A stretch of DNA of 26,017 bases, taken from the NCBI GenBank assembly GCA_030740295.1, contig JASLXP010000228.1, positions 1 through 26,017 on the forward strand, given 5' to 3'. The notes below the pieces were generated by a model. It did no database searches. It saw only the letters and a program-made list of their open reading frames with translations, and was not told the origin of the DNA. Positions 7,574-14,365 of this stretch are shown here, in pieces. The translations under genes and the position numbers were made by a program. Position 1 is the stretch's first letter. Each line of letters opens with the position of its first letter. Source of the DNA: Planctomycetota bacterium (lineage in GTDB: Bacteria; Planctomycetota; PUPC01; JACPCR01).

Positions 7574-8974
7574 ATGCCTCTGAATCCGTCATTCATCGGA
7601 AAAGCCATTCCAAGTGCAGTCGCTGTGATGGCTGTGGTCAGCCTTTCTCTTTGGCTGGGCAACACTTCCGTCGCCAGTCTGGAGCGTCGAGTGCCCGGAA
7701 CGGACGAGGTTCCCAAGCCAGACGGTAATGCTGTTTCTGCGATCTCTCATGGCAAACTCGTGGTTGGCTCCGGCGTTCCTGCAAAACTTGCGGGGAGCTG
7801 GCCTTCCTTTCGTGGGGCTGACGGGTCGGGAGTTAGCCGTGAGACTGTCCCACTCCGCCGCGCCTGGCCCAACGATGGGCCCCCTTTGCTGTGGGAACTG
7901 GAGCTCGGCGAAGGACATGCCGGCGCAGCCGTTAACGATGGCCGGGTCTACATCCTCGATTACGACCGGGAGGCCCAGGCCGATGCCCTCCGCTGCCTGT
8001 CGTTCGAGACCGGTAAAGAAATCTGGCGTTTCAGTTATCCCGTTCGCACCAAACGTAATCACGGCATGTCCCGCACGGTCCCCGCGATTGCCGACGGGCT
8101 CGTGGTCTCACTCGGGCCGAAGTGTCATGTCGTTTGCCTCGATGCAAATTCCGGCGAGTTCCAGTGGGGCATCGACCTCGTGAAGGACTACGGTACCGAG
8201 ATTCCGCCCTGGTATGCGGGACAATGCCCATTGATCGAAGACGGCCGCGTCATACTGGCTCCCGGTGGCAAGGCTCTGATCATGGCCGTCGATAGTGCTA
8301 CCGGAGAAGTGCTCTGGGAAACACCCAATCCCCGCCGCTGGCAGATGACTCATTGCTCCATCGTGCCGATGACCTTTGCCGGAAAACGGATGTTCGTCTA
8401 CAGCGGCAGCGGAGGGGTGGCAGCAGTATCTGCCGAGGACGGCTCGCCGCTGTGGGAAACGGACGCCTGGAAGATCAGCATTGCTGCGATCGCAACACCG
8501 GTTGTGGTCGGAGATGGGCTCATATTCTTTTCCGGTGGTTACAACTCCGGCAGTATGTTGGTCCAACTGAGTGAAAAGAACGGCCAGATAGCCACCAAGC
8601 CGGTTTTTCGATTGAAGCCCGAAGTCTTCGGTGCAACGCAGCAGACGCCTGTCTTCTATGAAGGCCACATTTACTGCGTACGCCCGAATGGAGAGTTCGT
8701 CTGCCTGGACCTGCAGGGAAAGATAAAGTGGGCCAGCGGCCCGGAGCGACGGTTCGGTCTCGGCCCCTTCCTTATTGCGAATGACCTGGCCTTCGTCATG
8801 AACGACCACGGCCACATGACGCTGTTTGAGGCCACGCCGGCCGCCTGCCGCCAGCTCGCGGAAGCTCAGGTTCTAAATGGCCACGATGCCTGGGGCCCCT
8901 TCGCCCTGGCCGGCGGCCGCCTGCTCGCTCGCGATCTGACACGAATGGTCTGCCTGGACGTGCGTAATCCGTAA
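7574..8974 (+). CDS. Exported PQQ-binding-like beta-propeller protein
   Basis: A 466-residue protein with a hydrophobic N-terminal segment at about 12-33, a signal peptide or anchor that places the rest outside the cytoplasm. The propeller begins with WPSFRGADGSGVSRE, the W-P-x-F-R-G opening typical of PVC PQQ-like repeat proteins. Blade motifs follow: LSFETGKEIWRF, VDSATGEVLWETPNP, VSAEDGSPLWETD and FVCLDLQGKIKWAS. No cytochrome c motif was seen, and PQQ binding is not established for this family; many members resemble BamB-type scaffolds. It is the first gene of the redox cluster and has a membrane-anchored relative at 12631. The last codons and stop lie within a CGTAANN heptamer array. ATG start without a clear Shine-Dalgarno. 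Confidence 0.85.
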   Translation: MPLNPSFIGKAIPSAVAVMAVVSLSLWLGNTSVASLERRVPGTDEVPKPDGNAVSAISHGKLVVGSGVPAKLAGSWPSFRGADGSGVSRETVPLRRAWPNDGPPLLWELELGEGHAGAAVNDGRVYILDYDREAQADALRCLSFETGKEIWRFSYPVRTKRNHGMSRTVPAIADGLVVSLGPKCHVVCLDANSGEFQWGIDLVKDYGTEIPPWYAGQCPLIEDGRVILAPGGKALIMAVDSATGEVLWETPNPRRWQMTHCSIVPMTFAGKRMFVYSGSGGVAAVSAEDGSPLWETDAWKISIAAIATPVVVGDGLIFFSGGYNSGSMLVQLSEKNGQIATKPVFRLKPEVFGATQQTPVFYEGHIYCVRPNGEFVCLDLQGKIKWASGPERRFGLGPFLIANDLAFVMNDHGHMTLFEATPAACRQLAEAQVLNGHDAWGPFALAGGRLLARDLTRMVCLDVRNP

Positions 8975-9051
8975 CTCGTAACTCGTAACTCGTAATTCGT
9001 AATCCGAAACAGAGACCAAAGACCGTAGACGTTCCTTATTACTCATTACTT
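8963..9051. repeat. Heptamer tandem arrays over the stop codon of the propeller gene and downstream
   Basis: Six 7-base units run from 8963 to 9004: CGTAATC, CGTAACT three times, CGTAATT, CGTAATC. The gene's last codons CGT AAT CCG TAA lie inside the first two units. After a short break come AGAGACC, AAAGACC, GTAGACG (9011-9031), a unit type like that in the array at 11107, and then ATTACTC, ATTACTT (9038-9051). Confidence 0.8.
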
Positions 9052-9079
9052 AAGGCTGCCAGAAGACCGCAGCCAAAAC

Positions 9080-9128
9080 GTGGCATGGCCGTCTCGGCCG
9101 TGATTGACGGGCGTCCCGCCCGTACCAC
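9080..9128. repeat. Intergenic double hairpin element
   Basis: GTGG (9080-9083) and CCAC (9125-9128) enclose GGCC-GTCTC-GGCC (9087-9099) and the perfect hairpin ACGGGCG-TCC-CGCCCGT (9107-9123). The 14-mer at 9110-9123 recurs at 18373-18386, so this is a dispersed element. It lies between the first propeller gene and the small cysteine protein. Confidence 0.65.
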
Positions 9129-9174
9129 AAAAATCTCCGGGCCACGCGGAGAAGTGATAGCCCTAAACTTTATT

Positions 9175-9195
9175 ATTACTCATTACTCATTACGC
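9175..9195. repeat. Heptamer array abutting a start codon
   Basis: Three 7-base units, ATTACTC, ATTACTC and ATTACGC, end exactly at the ATG of the small cysteine protein (9196). The unit is the complement of the CGTAANN/GTAATGA class seen at 1-33 and 8963-9004. The array replaces the place where a ribosome binding site would be expected. Confidence 0.7.
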
Positions 9196-9429
9196 ATGAC
9201 CAGTGACCCCAACCTCCCATTTCGGAATCGACGAGACCTTCTCCGCTCCGCCATCCGGGGGCTGGTTCTCGCTGCACTGGCCGCCCTCGGCGGAATCCTG
9301 GGCATGAGAAGCAGGAGGCTTGGAACTGAGAAATGTATCAATCAGAGCATCTGCCGGGGATGCCCCGTTTACCGATCTTGCGGTCTGCCACTGGCGTCCG
9401 CTGAAAAACGAAAGCGAGGACAATCATGA
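9196..9429 (+). CDS. Small Tat-like cysteine protein (unknown family)
   Basis: A 77-residue protein. Residues 10-36 (RNRRDLLR, then IRGLVLAALAALGGILG) look like a twin-arginine signal or anchor: two arginines, a polar residue, two leucines, then a hydrophobic stretch. After it come four cysteines, C47, C53, C56 and C62 (CINQSICRGCPVYRSC, spacing CX5CX2CX5C), suited to one metal or [Fe-S] site. I do not recognise the family. The ATG at 9196 was preferred to the in-frame ATG at 9085 because the extra 37 residues would be encoded by hairpin and heptamer repeat DNA. Its stop overlaps the next start as ATGA (9426-9429), so the two are translationally coupled. Context suggests a small electron-transfer or metal-binding part of the same exported redox assembly. 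Confidence 0.7.
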   Translation: MTSDPNLPFRNRRDLLRSAIRGLVLAALAALGGILGMRSRRLGTEKCINQSICRGCPVYRSCGLPLASAEKRKRGQS

Positions 9430-10487
9430 GCACTGACCACAATTCAGAAATGAAACGAAGGAAATTCCTTCAGAACGGCGCCAAAGGCGCCGCCGTGGTA
9501 GGCCTCGGCGCGGCCGCGGGATTCGCCGTCAGCCGTCTCCCTGGCCGATCCAGGTCGCCCGAATCACAAGACCGAGAGAAGCTCGGCGACGAATTCACCT
9601 ACGACATTTCGAAATACCAGAAGACCGACCCTTCGCTGATCGCTTATCGGCAGGCAGGCCGCATCGAGACCGGCTTTAAGCTGCCTCGCGCCATCGCCAT
9701 CGGCCCGGAAGGCAAACTGTTCGTCGCCGGCGACCGTGGCGTTCGCTCTTTTGACAAAAACGGCAGAAGGCTCACTGAATTCAAGCCGAGCGGGCTACCC
9801 CTCTGCCTGAGCATCACATCCGACAGTGTTTATGTAGGTCTGAAATCGCACGTTGAGATTTACGATGCCGAAGGCGTCCTGAAGTCTGCCTGGGATCGCC
9901 TTGGCTCGGAAGCGGTTCTTAAGTCCATCGCTGTGGTGGAGGGTGCTGTCTTCGCCGCCGATGCAGGACGCCGCATCGTGGTGCGTTTCGATTCGGACGG
10001 AAAAGTCGTGCGTCACATTGGCAAGAAAGACCCGTCAAGAGACATCCCCGGCTTCGTCGTGCCCAGTCCCTACTTCTGTTTGCGGATTGCGCCGGACGGG
10101 CGGCTGCGGGTGGCCAATCCCGGCCGCCACCAGATCGAAACCTACACCTTCGATGGAGAGCTAGAGCATGCCTGGGGCAAGCCATCAATGGCCATCGACG
10201 GTTTCTGCGGATGCTGTAATCCGGTCAGTTTCGCCATGCAACCCGACGGCCAATACATCACCGCGGAGAAGGGTCTGACACGAGTGAAAACCTGCGATGC
10301 CGACGGTGTCTTCCAGAAAGTCGTTGCAGGCCCGGAGCATTTTCCTGACGCCACAAAAACCTGCGCGGCCGATGCCCTTACCGACTGCACTCGGGCCGGA
10401 CTCGACGTCGCCGTCGCCGAAGATGGCAGAGTGTTTGTCCTGGACATCATCGGCAGAGACATCCGCATCATGGAAAAGAAGGGCTGA
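9426..10487 (+). CDS. Tat-exported NHL-like beta-propeller protein with CGCC motif
   Basis: A 353-residue protein with a twin-arginine signal, R11-R12 in KRRKFLQNG, followed by the hydrophobic run AAVVGLGAAAGFAV. The mature part has propeller-type repeats with G-x-L/V-F/Y-V-A strands (IAIGPEGKLFVAGDRGV, FCLRIAPDGRLRVANPG, VAVAEDGRVFVLD), read as NHL or SMP-30-like blades. Residues 261-266 are CGCCNP, and more cysteines occur near residues 292, 315 and 324, so it may bind a metal or Fe-S cluster; Tat export fits folding with a cofactor inside the cell. GAGGA at 9417-9421 lies just before the ATG, which overlaps the preceding stop. It is followed 46 bases later by the Tat ferredoxin. The fold and export are well supported; the cofactor and role are inference. 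Confidence 0.8.
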   Translation: MSTDHNSEMKRRKFLQNGAKGAAVVGLGAAAGFAVSRLPGRSRSPESQDREKLGDEFTYDISKYQKTDPSLIAYRQAGRIETGFKLPRAIAIGPEGKLFVAGDRGVRSFDKNGRRLTEFKPSGLPLCLSITSDSVYVGLKSHVEIYDAEGVLKSAWDRLGSEAVLKSIAVVEGAVFAADAGRRIVVRFDSDGKVVRHIGKKDPSRDIPGFVVPSPYFCLRIAPDGRLRVANPGRHQIETYTFDGELEHAWGKPSMAIDGFCGCCNPVSFAMQPDGQYITAEKGLTRVKTCDADGVFQKVVAGPEHFPDATKTCAADALTDCTRAGLDVAVAEDGRVFVLDIIGRDIRIMEKKG

Positions 10488-10533
10488 CATAAGCCCTCAC
10501 TGTCTCCGTTCGATCCTCCCGATCTCCGTTCCC

Positions 10534-11103
10534 ATGCCCAACGAAAAGAAACCAGATCCAACCCGCCGTGAATTCGTCTCCAGCGGCGCACGCGGCCTCG
10601 GCCTGCTTACCCTCGGGAGCATGGGTGGCTACCTCTCCGGACGCAGCCAGGCAGAGGAGACGGTCTGGCAAATCGACGCGGAAAAATGTATCCGCTGCGG
10701 CAAATGCGCAACCGAGTGCGTACTGGAAGAATCTGCCGTGAAGTGCGTCCACAATTTCGATATGTGCGGCTACTGCAAGCTCTGTACTGGGTACTTCGAG
10801 CCCGAGCCAAACGCCCTCAACACCGGCGCAGAAAACCAGCTTTGCCCCACGGGCGCCATCAAACGGAAGTTCGTCGAGGACCCTTACTTTCAGTACAGCA
10901 TTGAAGAATCCTTATGCGTCGGCTGCGCGAAATGCATCGAGGGCTGCACCCGATTCGGCAACGGCTCTCTCTTTCTCCAGGTCCGTCACGACCGCTGCGT
11001 AAACTGTAATGACTGCTCCATCGCCCGCTCCTGCCCCTCCCAAGCCATCGAGCGCGTCCCCGCAGACCAGCCCTACAAACTGAAGGGCAAGGGGGAAGGA
11101 TGA
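10534..11103 (+). CDS. Tat-exported NapG-like polyferredoxin (up to four [4Fe-4S] clusters)
   Basis: A 189-residue periplasmic electron carrier. The Tat signal is R11-R12 in TRREFVSSGARG, then LGLLTLGSMGGYL. Cysteines are C52/55/58/62 (CIRCGKCATEC), C71/78/81/84 plus C104 (CPTGAI), C128/131/134/138 (CVGCAKCIEGC) and C155/158/161/167 (CVNCNDCSIARSC). This number and spacing fit four cubane clusters, as in NapG-type quinol dehydrogenase partners. The start at 10534 was chosen because it places the Tat motif near the N-terminus; the frame is open back to 10297, but that part overlaps the previous gene. The stop overlaps the next gene's ATG (11100-11103, ATGA), so it is coupled to the NapH/NosR-like membrane protein, the same pairing as NapG and NapH. 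Role inferred: electron transfer between the membrane partner and exported redox proteins. Confidence 0.87.
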   Translation: MPNEKKPDPTRREFVSSGARGLGLLTLGSMGGYLSGRSQAEETVWQIDAEKCIRCGKCATECVLEESAVKCVHNFDMCGYCKLCTGYFEPEPNALNTGAENQLCPTGAIKRKFVEDPYFQYSIEESLCVGCAKCIEGCTRFGNGSLFLQVRHDRCVNCNDCSIARSCPSQAIERVPADQPYKLKGKGEG

Positions 11104-12593
11104 AAGGCAGACCGCAGACGACAGATTTCAGATTACAGACCACAGACCACAGGCTACAGACTTCAGACTTCAGACAGACCAGAGACTACAGACCACAGAC
11201 GCCAGCACTCCACCACTCCAGCACTCCACCACTCCACCACTCCACCACCCCACCCATCAGGACAGCCCACCCATCCGTCCTCCTCCTCCTCTCGGCCCTC
11301 TTATTCGCCCCCTACGCCCACGCGGCCGAGCGTTTTCCTCCTCCAGACTTTGAATCCGGTTACTCGCTGCCGGAGACGACCACGCCGCCGCCTCGCATTG
11401 CGAATATGGCTGTCGTTGATGTCGTCGTGCTTCTGTTTACCCTCGGTCTGGCCTCTTATCTCGCGCTGAAGAGGCGGCGCCGGAACGAGATCCTTTACCT
11501 GTCCATGTTCTCGCTCGTCTATTTCGGGTTCTACCGCGAGGGGTGTGTGTGCGCGATTGGCTCGATTCAAAATGTGTCCCTGGCGATGTTCGATGGCCGG
11601 GCTGTTATCCCCCTTGGAGTCCTGGCTTTCTTTATTCTGCCTCTGGCATTCACGCTCTTTTTTGGCCGGACATTCTGCGCAGCCGCCTGCCCGCACGGCG
11701 CCCTTCAGGATTTGGTCCTCGTCAAACCCGTGAAGGTGCCCGCATGGCTCGAACAAGGGCTGCGGCTGGTGCCCTACGTGTACCTTGGCGGCGCCGTGCT
11801 GCTAGCCGCTACCGGCAGCGCGTTCATCATCTGCCAGTTCGATCCGTTCATTGGGCTTTTCCGCATGACCGGCACTCGCAACATGCTGCTGTTCGGCGGC
11901 GGATTTCTGATCGCGGGGATGTTCATCGGCCGGCCCTATTGCCGCTATTTGTGCCCCTACGGTGCCATCCTTGGCCTCCTGTCAAAGGTCTCGAAATGGC
12001 ACGTCGCCATCACGCCGGATGAGTGCATTCAGTGCCGGCTCTGCGAAGAATCGTGCCCTTTTGCCGCCATTCATCACCCGACCCCATCCGAAAGCGGCGA
12101 GGCCCGGCCAGTTGGGCGCGCCAGGCTTGGCCGTCTGCTCCTGCTGCTGCCGGTGTGCGTCATACTGGGTGGGTGGCTGGGCGCCCGGCTCAGCGGCCCC
12201 ATCTCGCTGCTGCACCCGCAGATCGATCTCGCCGAACAGGTCTTTCTCGCGGAGACAGGTCAGCTCAAGGAGACTGACGACGCGGTCAAAGCCTTCCGCC
12301 AGACCGGCCGCCCTTCGCAGGAGCTGTTCGATGAAGCCCTGCCGATGAAAGAAAGATATGTCACCTGGGGATGGTTCTTCGGTGCCTTTGTCGGCCTCGT
12401 CGCCGGGCTCAAGCTCATCCAACTCTCCCTCAAGCGGACCCGCACGGATTACGAAACCGACCGCGCCAACTGCGTGGCCTGTGCCCGCTGCTTCGAGTAT
12501 TGCCCGTACGAGCACGTCCGCCGGGGGGATATTGATTTTGTCCCGGTGGAGGCCCTCACCAAGGCAGCCTCGGAAAAAGAACCGGTCGCATGA
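11100..12593 (+). CDS. NapH/NosR/CcoG-type membrane polyferredoxin with repeat-expanded N-terminus
   Basis: A 497-residue membrane iron-sulfur protein. A signal-peptide-like core at 60-75 ends in A-H-A. Helices follow at about 105-122, 130-147, 168-188, 224-245, 262-277, 345-363 and 422-440. Motifs are C193-AAA-C197-P and C281-RYL-C285-P, the paired CX3CP of NosR/NapH, then C309/312/315/319 (CIQCRLCEESCP) and C458/461/464/468 (CVACARCFEYCP). C149 and C151 sit in a NosR-like REGCVCAIGSIQN stretch. The family passes electrons between the quinone pool and ferredoxin-like partners. Oddity: residues 3-52 are encoded by 7-bp and 8-bp tandem repeats placed between the ATGA-coupled start and the signal peptide. 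The next in-frame ATG (Met103, 11406) would remove the signal-like region, so 11100 is kept. Stop TGA at 12591-12593. Confidence 0.85.
   Translation: MKGRPQTTDFRLQTTDHRLQTSDFRQTRDYRPQTPALHHSSTPPLHHSTTPPIRTAHPSVLLLLSALLFAPYAHAAERFPPPDFESGYSLPETTTPPPRIANMAVVDVVVLLFTLGLASYLALKRRRRNEILYLSMFSLVYFGFYREGCVCAIGSIQNVSLAMFDGRAVIPLGVLAFFILPLAFTLFFGRTFCAAACPHGALQDLVLVKPVKVPAWLEQGLRLVPYVYLGGAVLLAATGSAFIICQFDPFIGLFRMTGTRNMLLFGGGFLIAGMFIGRPYCRYLCPYGAILGLLSKVSKWHVAITPDECIQCRLCEESCPFAAIHHPTPSESGEARPVGRARLGRLLLLLPVCVILGGWLGARLSGPISLLHPQIDLAEQVFLAETGQLKETDDAVKAFRQTGRPSQELFDEALPMKERYVTWGWFFGAFVGLVAGLKLIQLSLKRTRTDYETDRANCVACARCFEYCPYEHVRRGDIDFVPVEALTKAASEKEPVA
11107..11255. repeat. In-gene tandem arrays: 7-bp units then 8-bp units
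   Basis: From 11107 to 11176 there are ten 7-base units of the form RCAGAYY (GCAGACC, GCAGACG, ACAGATT, TCAGATT, ACAGACC and so on). Four more follow in shifted phase (11177-11204, GACCAGA to GACGCCA). Then 8-base units CACCACTC/CAGCACTC run from 11203 to about 11255. They are translated as a low-complexity stretch, with 7-residue period in the first part (QTTDFRL, QTTDHRL, QTSDFRQ) and His/Pro/Thr/Ser in the second. Confidence 0.85.
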
Positions 12594-12634
12594 CGGAGGA
12601 GCAAATGCCTGTAGCACTCAACCAACCCACATGA
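12590..12634 (+). CDS. Possible 14-codon coupling ORF between two cluster genes
   Basis: An ATG at 12590 overlaps the TGA of the membrane polyferredoxin as ATGA, reads MTEEQMPVALNQPT and ends in a TGA at 12632-12634 that overlaps the next gene's ATG (12631), again as ATGA. A strong GGAGGA (12595-12600) precedes an internal ATG at 12605 in the same frame. The peptide itself is unlikely to matter; the arrangement could carry ribosomes from one gene to the next by two stop-start steps. It may equally be chance. Confidence 0.25.
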   Translation: MTEEQMPVALNQPT

Positions 12635-14328
12635 ACTTCAGCACTGCAAAACACCTCGCCGTGATCTCGGGAGTCTTCGCGCTCGTCGTGGCCATGCTCC
12701 TCCTTGCCAACGACACGGGCAGCGCGGTTCTCGTCGAGAGTGACGAGCTCCGCGCTCTCAAGGCAGAACTGGCCAAGGTGCCCGGCGACGAAGACCTCAA
12801 AGAAAAGATCAGAACGCTCGACCTGCAACTCCGGCAGGACTTCTTCGAGCGGCACGCCTTTTCATCGACCGGCGCGTGGCTCCTGCTTGGGGGGGGCGTC
12901 GTTCTGTTGGTGGCACTCAGGTCAGCCAGCGCCAGCCGTGAGCAGCCCCCGAAGCCGGGTCCGCGTACCGACGAGGCCGGTGAGATGGCTGAGGTGGCCT
13001 CCTGGTCCCGTTGGTCCGTTGCTGCCATCGCCTCGGTGCTTGGAGGCGCGGCCTTTGGCCTCATGTCCCGTCCCGGACCTGCGCTGACCCCGGATGCACT
13101 GGCCGCAGCGCGGCAGACCAATTCAGTGGCGGCCGTCGTGCCGACCTGGCCCTCAGCAGAAGAGCTCCAGAAGAACTGGCACCGCTTTCGCGGCCCCGGT
13201 GGCCTCGGACGTTCGGCATTTGCCAACGTGCCCAGGCAGTGGAACGGAAAAGCCGGAAAGGGCATTCGGTGGAAGACCGAAGTGCCGCTGCCCGGCCACA
13301 GTTCGCCCATCTTCTGGAAAGATCGCGTCTTTCTGACCGGCGCAGATAAGGGCCGGCGAGAAGTCTTCTGCTTTGATGCCGACACCGGTTCCCTGCTCTG
13401 GCGGAAGCCCGTAATGACCATCGCCAGCAGCCAGGCCAAGCCGCCGGAAATCATGGAAGACACCGGTTACGCTGCCTCGACTCCCGTGACGGACGGGAAG
13501 CGGGTGGCAGCCATTTTTGCTAATGGCGACATCGCTGCCTTCGATCTCGATGGTCAGCGCGTCTGGATCCATAACCTCGGACTTCCTGACAACCCGTACG
13601 GCTACTCTTCGTCTCTTGCGCTCTGGCACGACAAGGTCATCGTCCAATACGATCAGAACAAGAAGACCCCTTCGAGACTCCTCGCTCTGGACTTTGCCAC
13701 AGGAGACACGGCCTGGGAGACGCCGAACGAGTTCGGCGCCACCTGGTCATCTCCAACGGTCATCTCGACCGGCAAAGGGGACCAGATCATCACAACATCA
13801 GCTCCCTGGGTTGTCGGCTATGCCGCGGAAACCGGCAAGGAGATCTGGCGAGCCAAATGCCTCGATGGTGACGTTGCTCCATCCCCGGTCTATTCCAACG
13901 GCCTGGTTTTTGTCACCAACGCCTACGCTCAGTTGGCTGCCATCCGGCCTGACGGCCAGGGCGACGTGACTGAAACCCACATCGCCTGGACCGCGGACGA
14001 GGGCCTGCCCGACACCTGCAGCCCCCTCTGCGCGGGCAAATGGCTCTACCTGCTCGAGCCAGGCCTCCTCTACTGCTTTGACGCGGCAGCCGGCACCAAA
14101 GTGTGGGAACAGGACATAACTGGAAACTTCACGGCCTCGCCGTCACTGGCCGGGGACCGCATCTACATGCTCAACAACGAAGGCGAGATGATCCAGATCA
14201 AGACCGGTGACAAATACGAAGAAATCGGCCGCGCCAGCCTCGGTGAGGCCTGCCATGCCACCCCGGCCTTTGCCGACGGACGCATCTACATCCGGGGCGT
14301 GAAACATCTTTATTGTATTGGAGAGTGA
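12631..14328 (+). CDS. Membrane-anchored PQQ-like beta-propeller protein
   Basis: A 565-residue protein with three predicted helices at about 7-26, 79-97 and 127-145. A charged helical segment (36-75, rich in Glu, Lys and Leu) lies between the first two and may form a coiled coil. With the N-terminus inside, three crossings put the C-terminal propeller (about 183-565) outside. The propeller opens with NWHRFRGPGGLGRS, close to WPSFRGADGSG in the gene at 7574, and has blades such as VFCFDADTGSLLWRKPV, LALDFATGDTAWETP and YCFDAAAGTKVWEQDIT. No haem motif. PQQ binding is unproven. ATG at 12631 chosen: an upstream extension to 12358 would read through the previous gene in another frame. 37 bases separate it from the NuoEF fusion. 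It could dock the soluble diaphorase or the Tat proteins at the membrane (inference). Confidence 0.83.
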   Translation: MNFSTAKHLAVISGVFALVVAMLLLANDTGSAVLVESDELRALKAELAKVPGDEDLKEKIRTLDLQLRQDFFERHAFSSTGAWLLLGGGVVLLVALRSASASREQPPKPGPRTDEAGEMAEVASWSRWSVAAIASVLGGAAFGLMSRPGPALTPDALAAARQTNSVAAVVPTWPSAEELQKNWHRFRGPGGLGRSAFANVPRQWNGKAGKGIRWKTEVPLPGHSSPIFWKDRVFLTGADKGRREVFCFDADTGSLLWRKPVMTIASSQAKPPEIMEDTGYAASTPVTDGKRVAAIFANGDIAAFDLDGQRVWIHNLGLPDNPYGYSSSLALWHDKVIVQYDQNKKTPSRLLALDFATGDTAWETPNEFGATWSSPTVISTGKGDQIITTSAPWVVGYAAETGKEIWRAKCLDGDVAPSPVYSNGLVFVTNAYAQLAAIRPDGQGDVTETHIAWTADEGLPDTCSPLCAGKWLYLLEPGLLYCFDAAAGTKVWEQDITGNFTASPSLAGDRIYMLNNEGEMIQIKTGDKYEEIGRASLGEACHATPAFADGRIYIRGVKHLYCIGE

Positions 14329-14365
14329 ATAAGCCGGGCTGATTCCGCCCTGTTCTCTGTAACCC

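Noticed and set aside
9085..9195. Upstream extension of the small cysteine protein
   Set aside because: The extra 37 residues would be encoded by hairpin and heptamer repeat DNA and would bury the Tat-like signal away from the N-terminus.
11107..11255. Array read as a purely intergenic spacer with the gene starting at 11406
   Set aside because: The ATGA coupling at 11100 and the in-frame signal-peptide core at 11277-11325 both argue that the array is translated, although this has not been shown directly.
12358..12630. Upstream extension of the membrane propeller gene
   Set aside because: It overlaps the membrane polyferredoxin in another frame, and the ATG at 12631 gives a normal membrane-anchor start.
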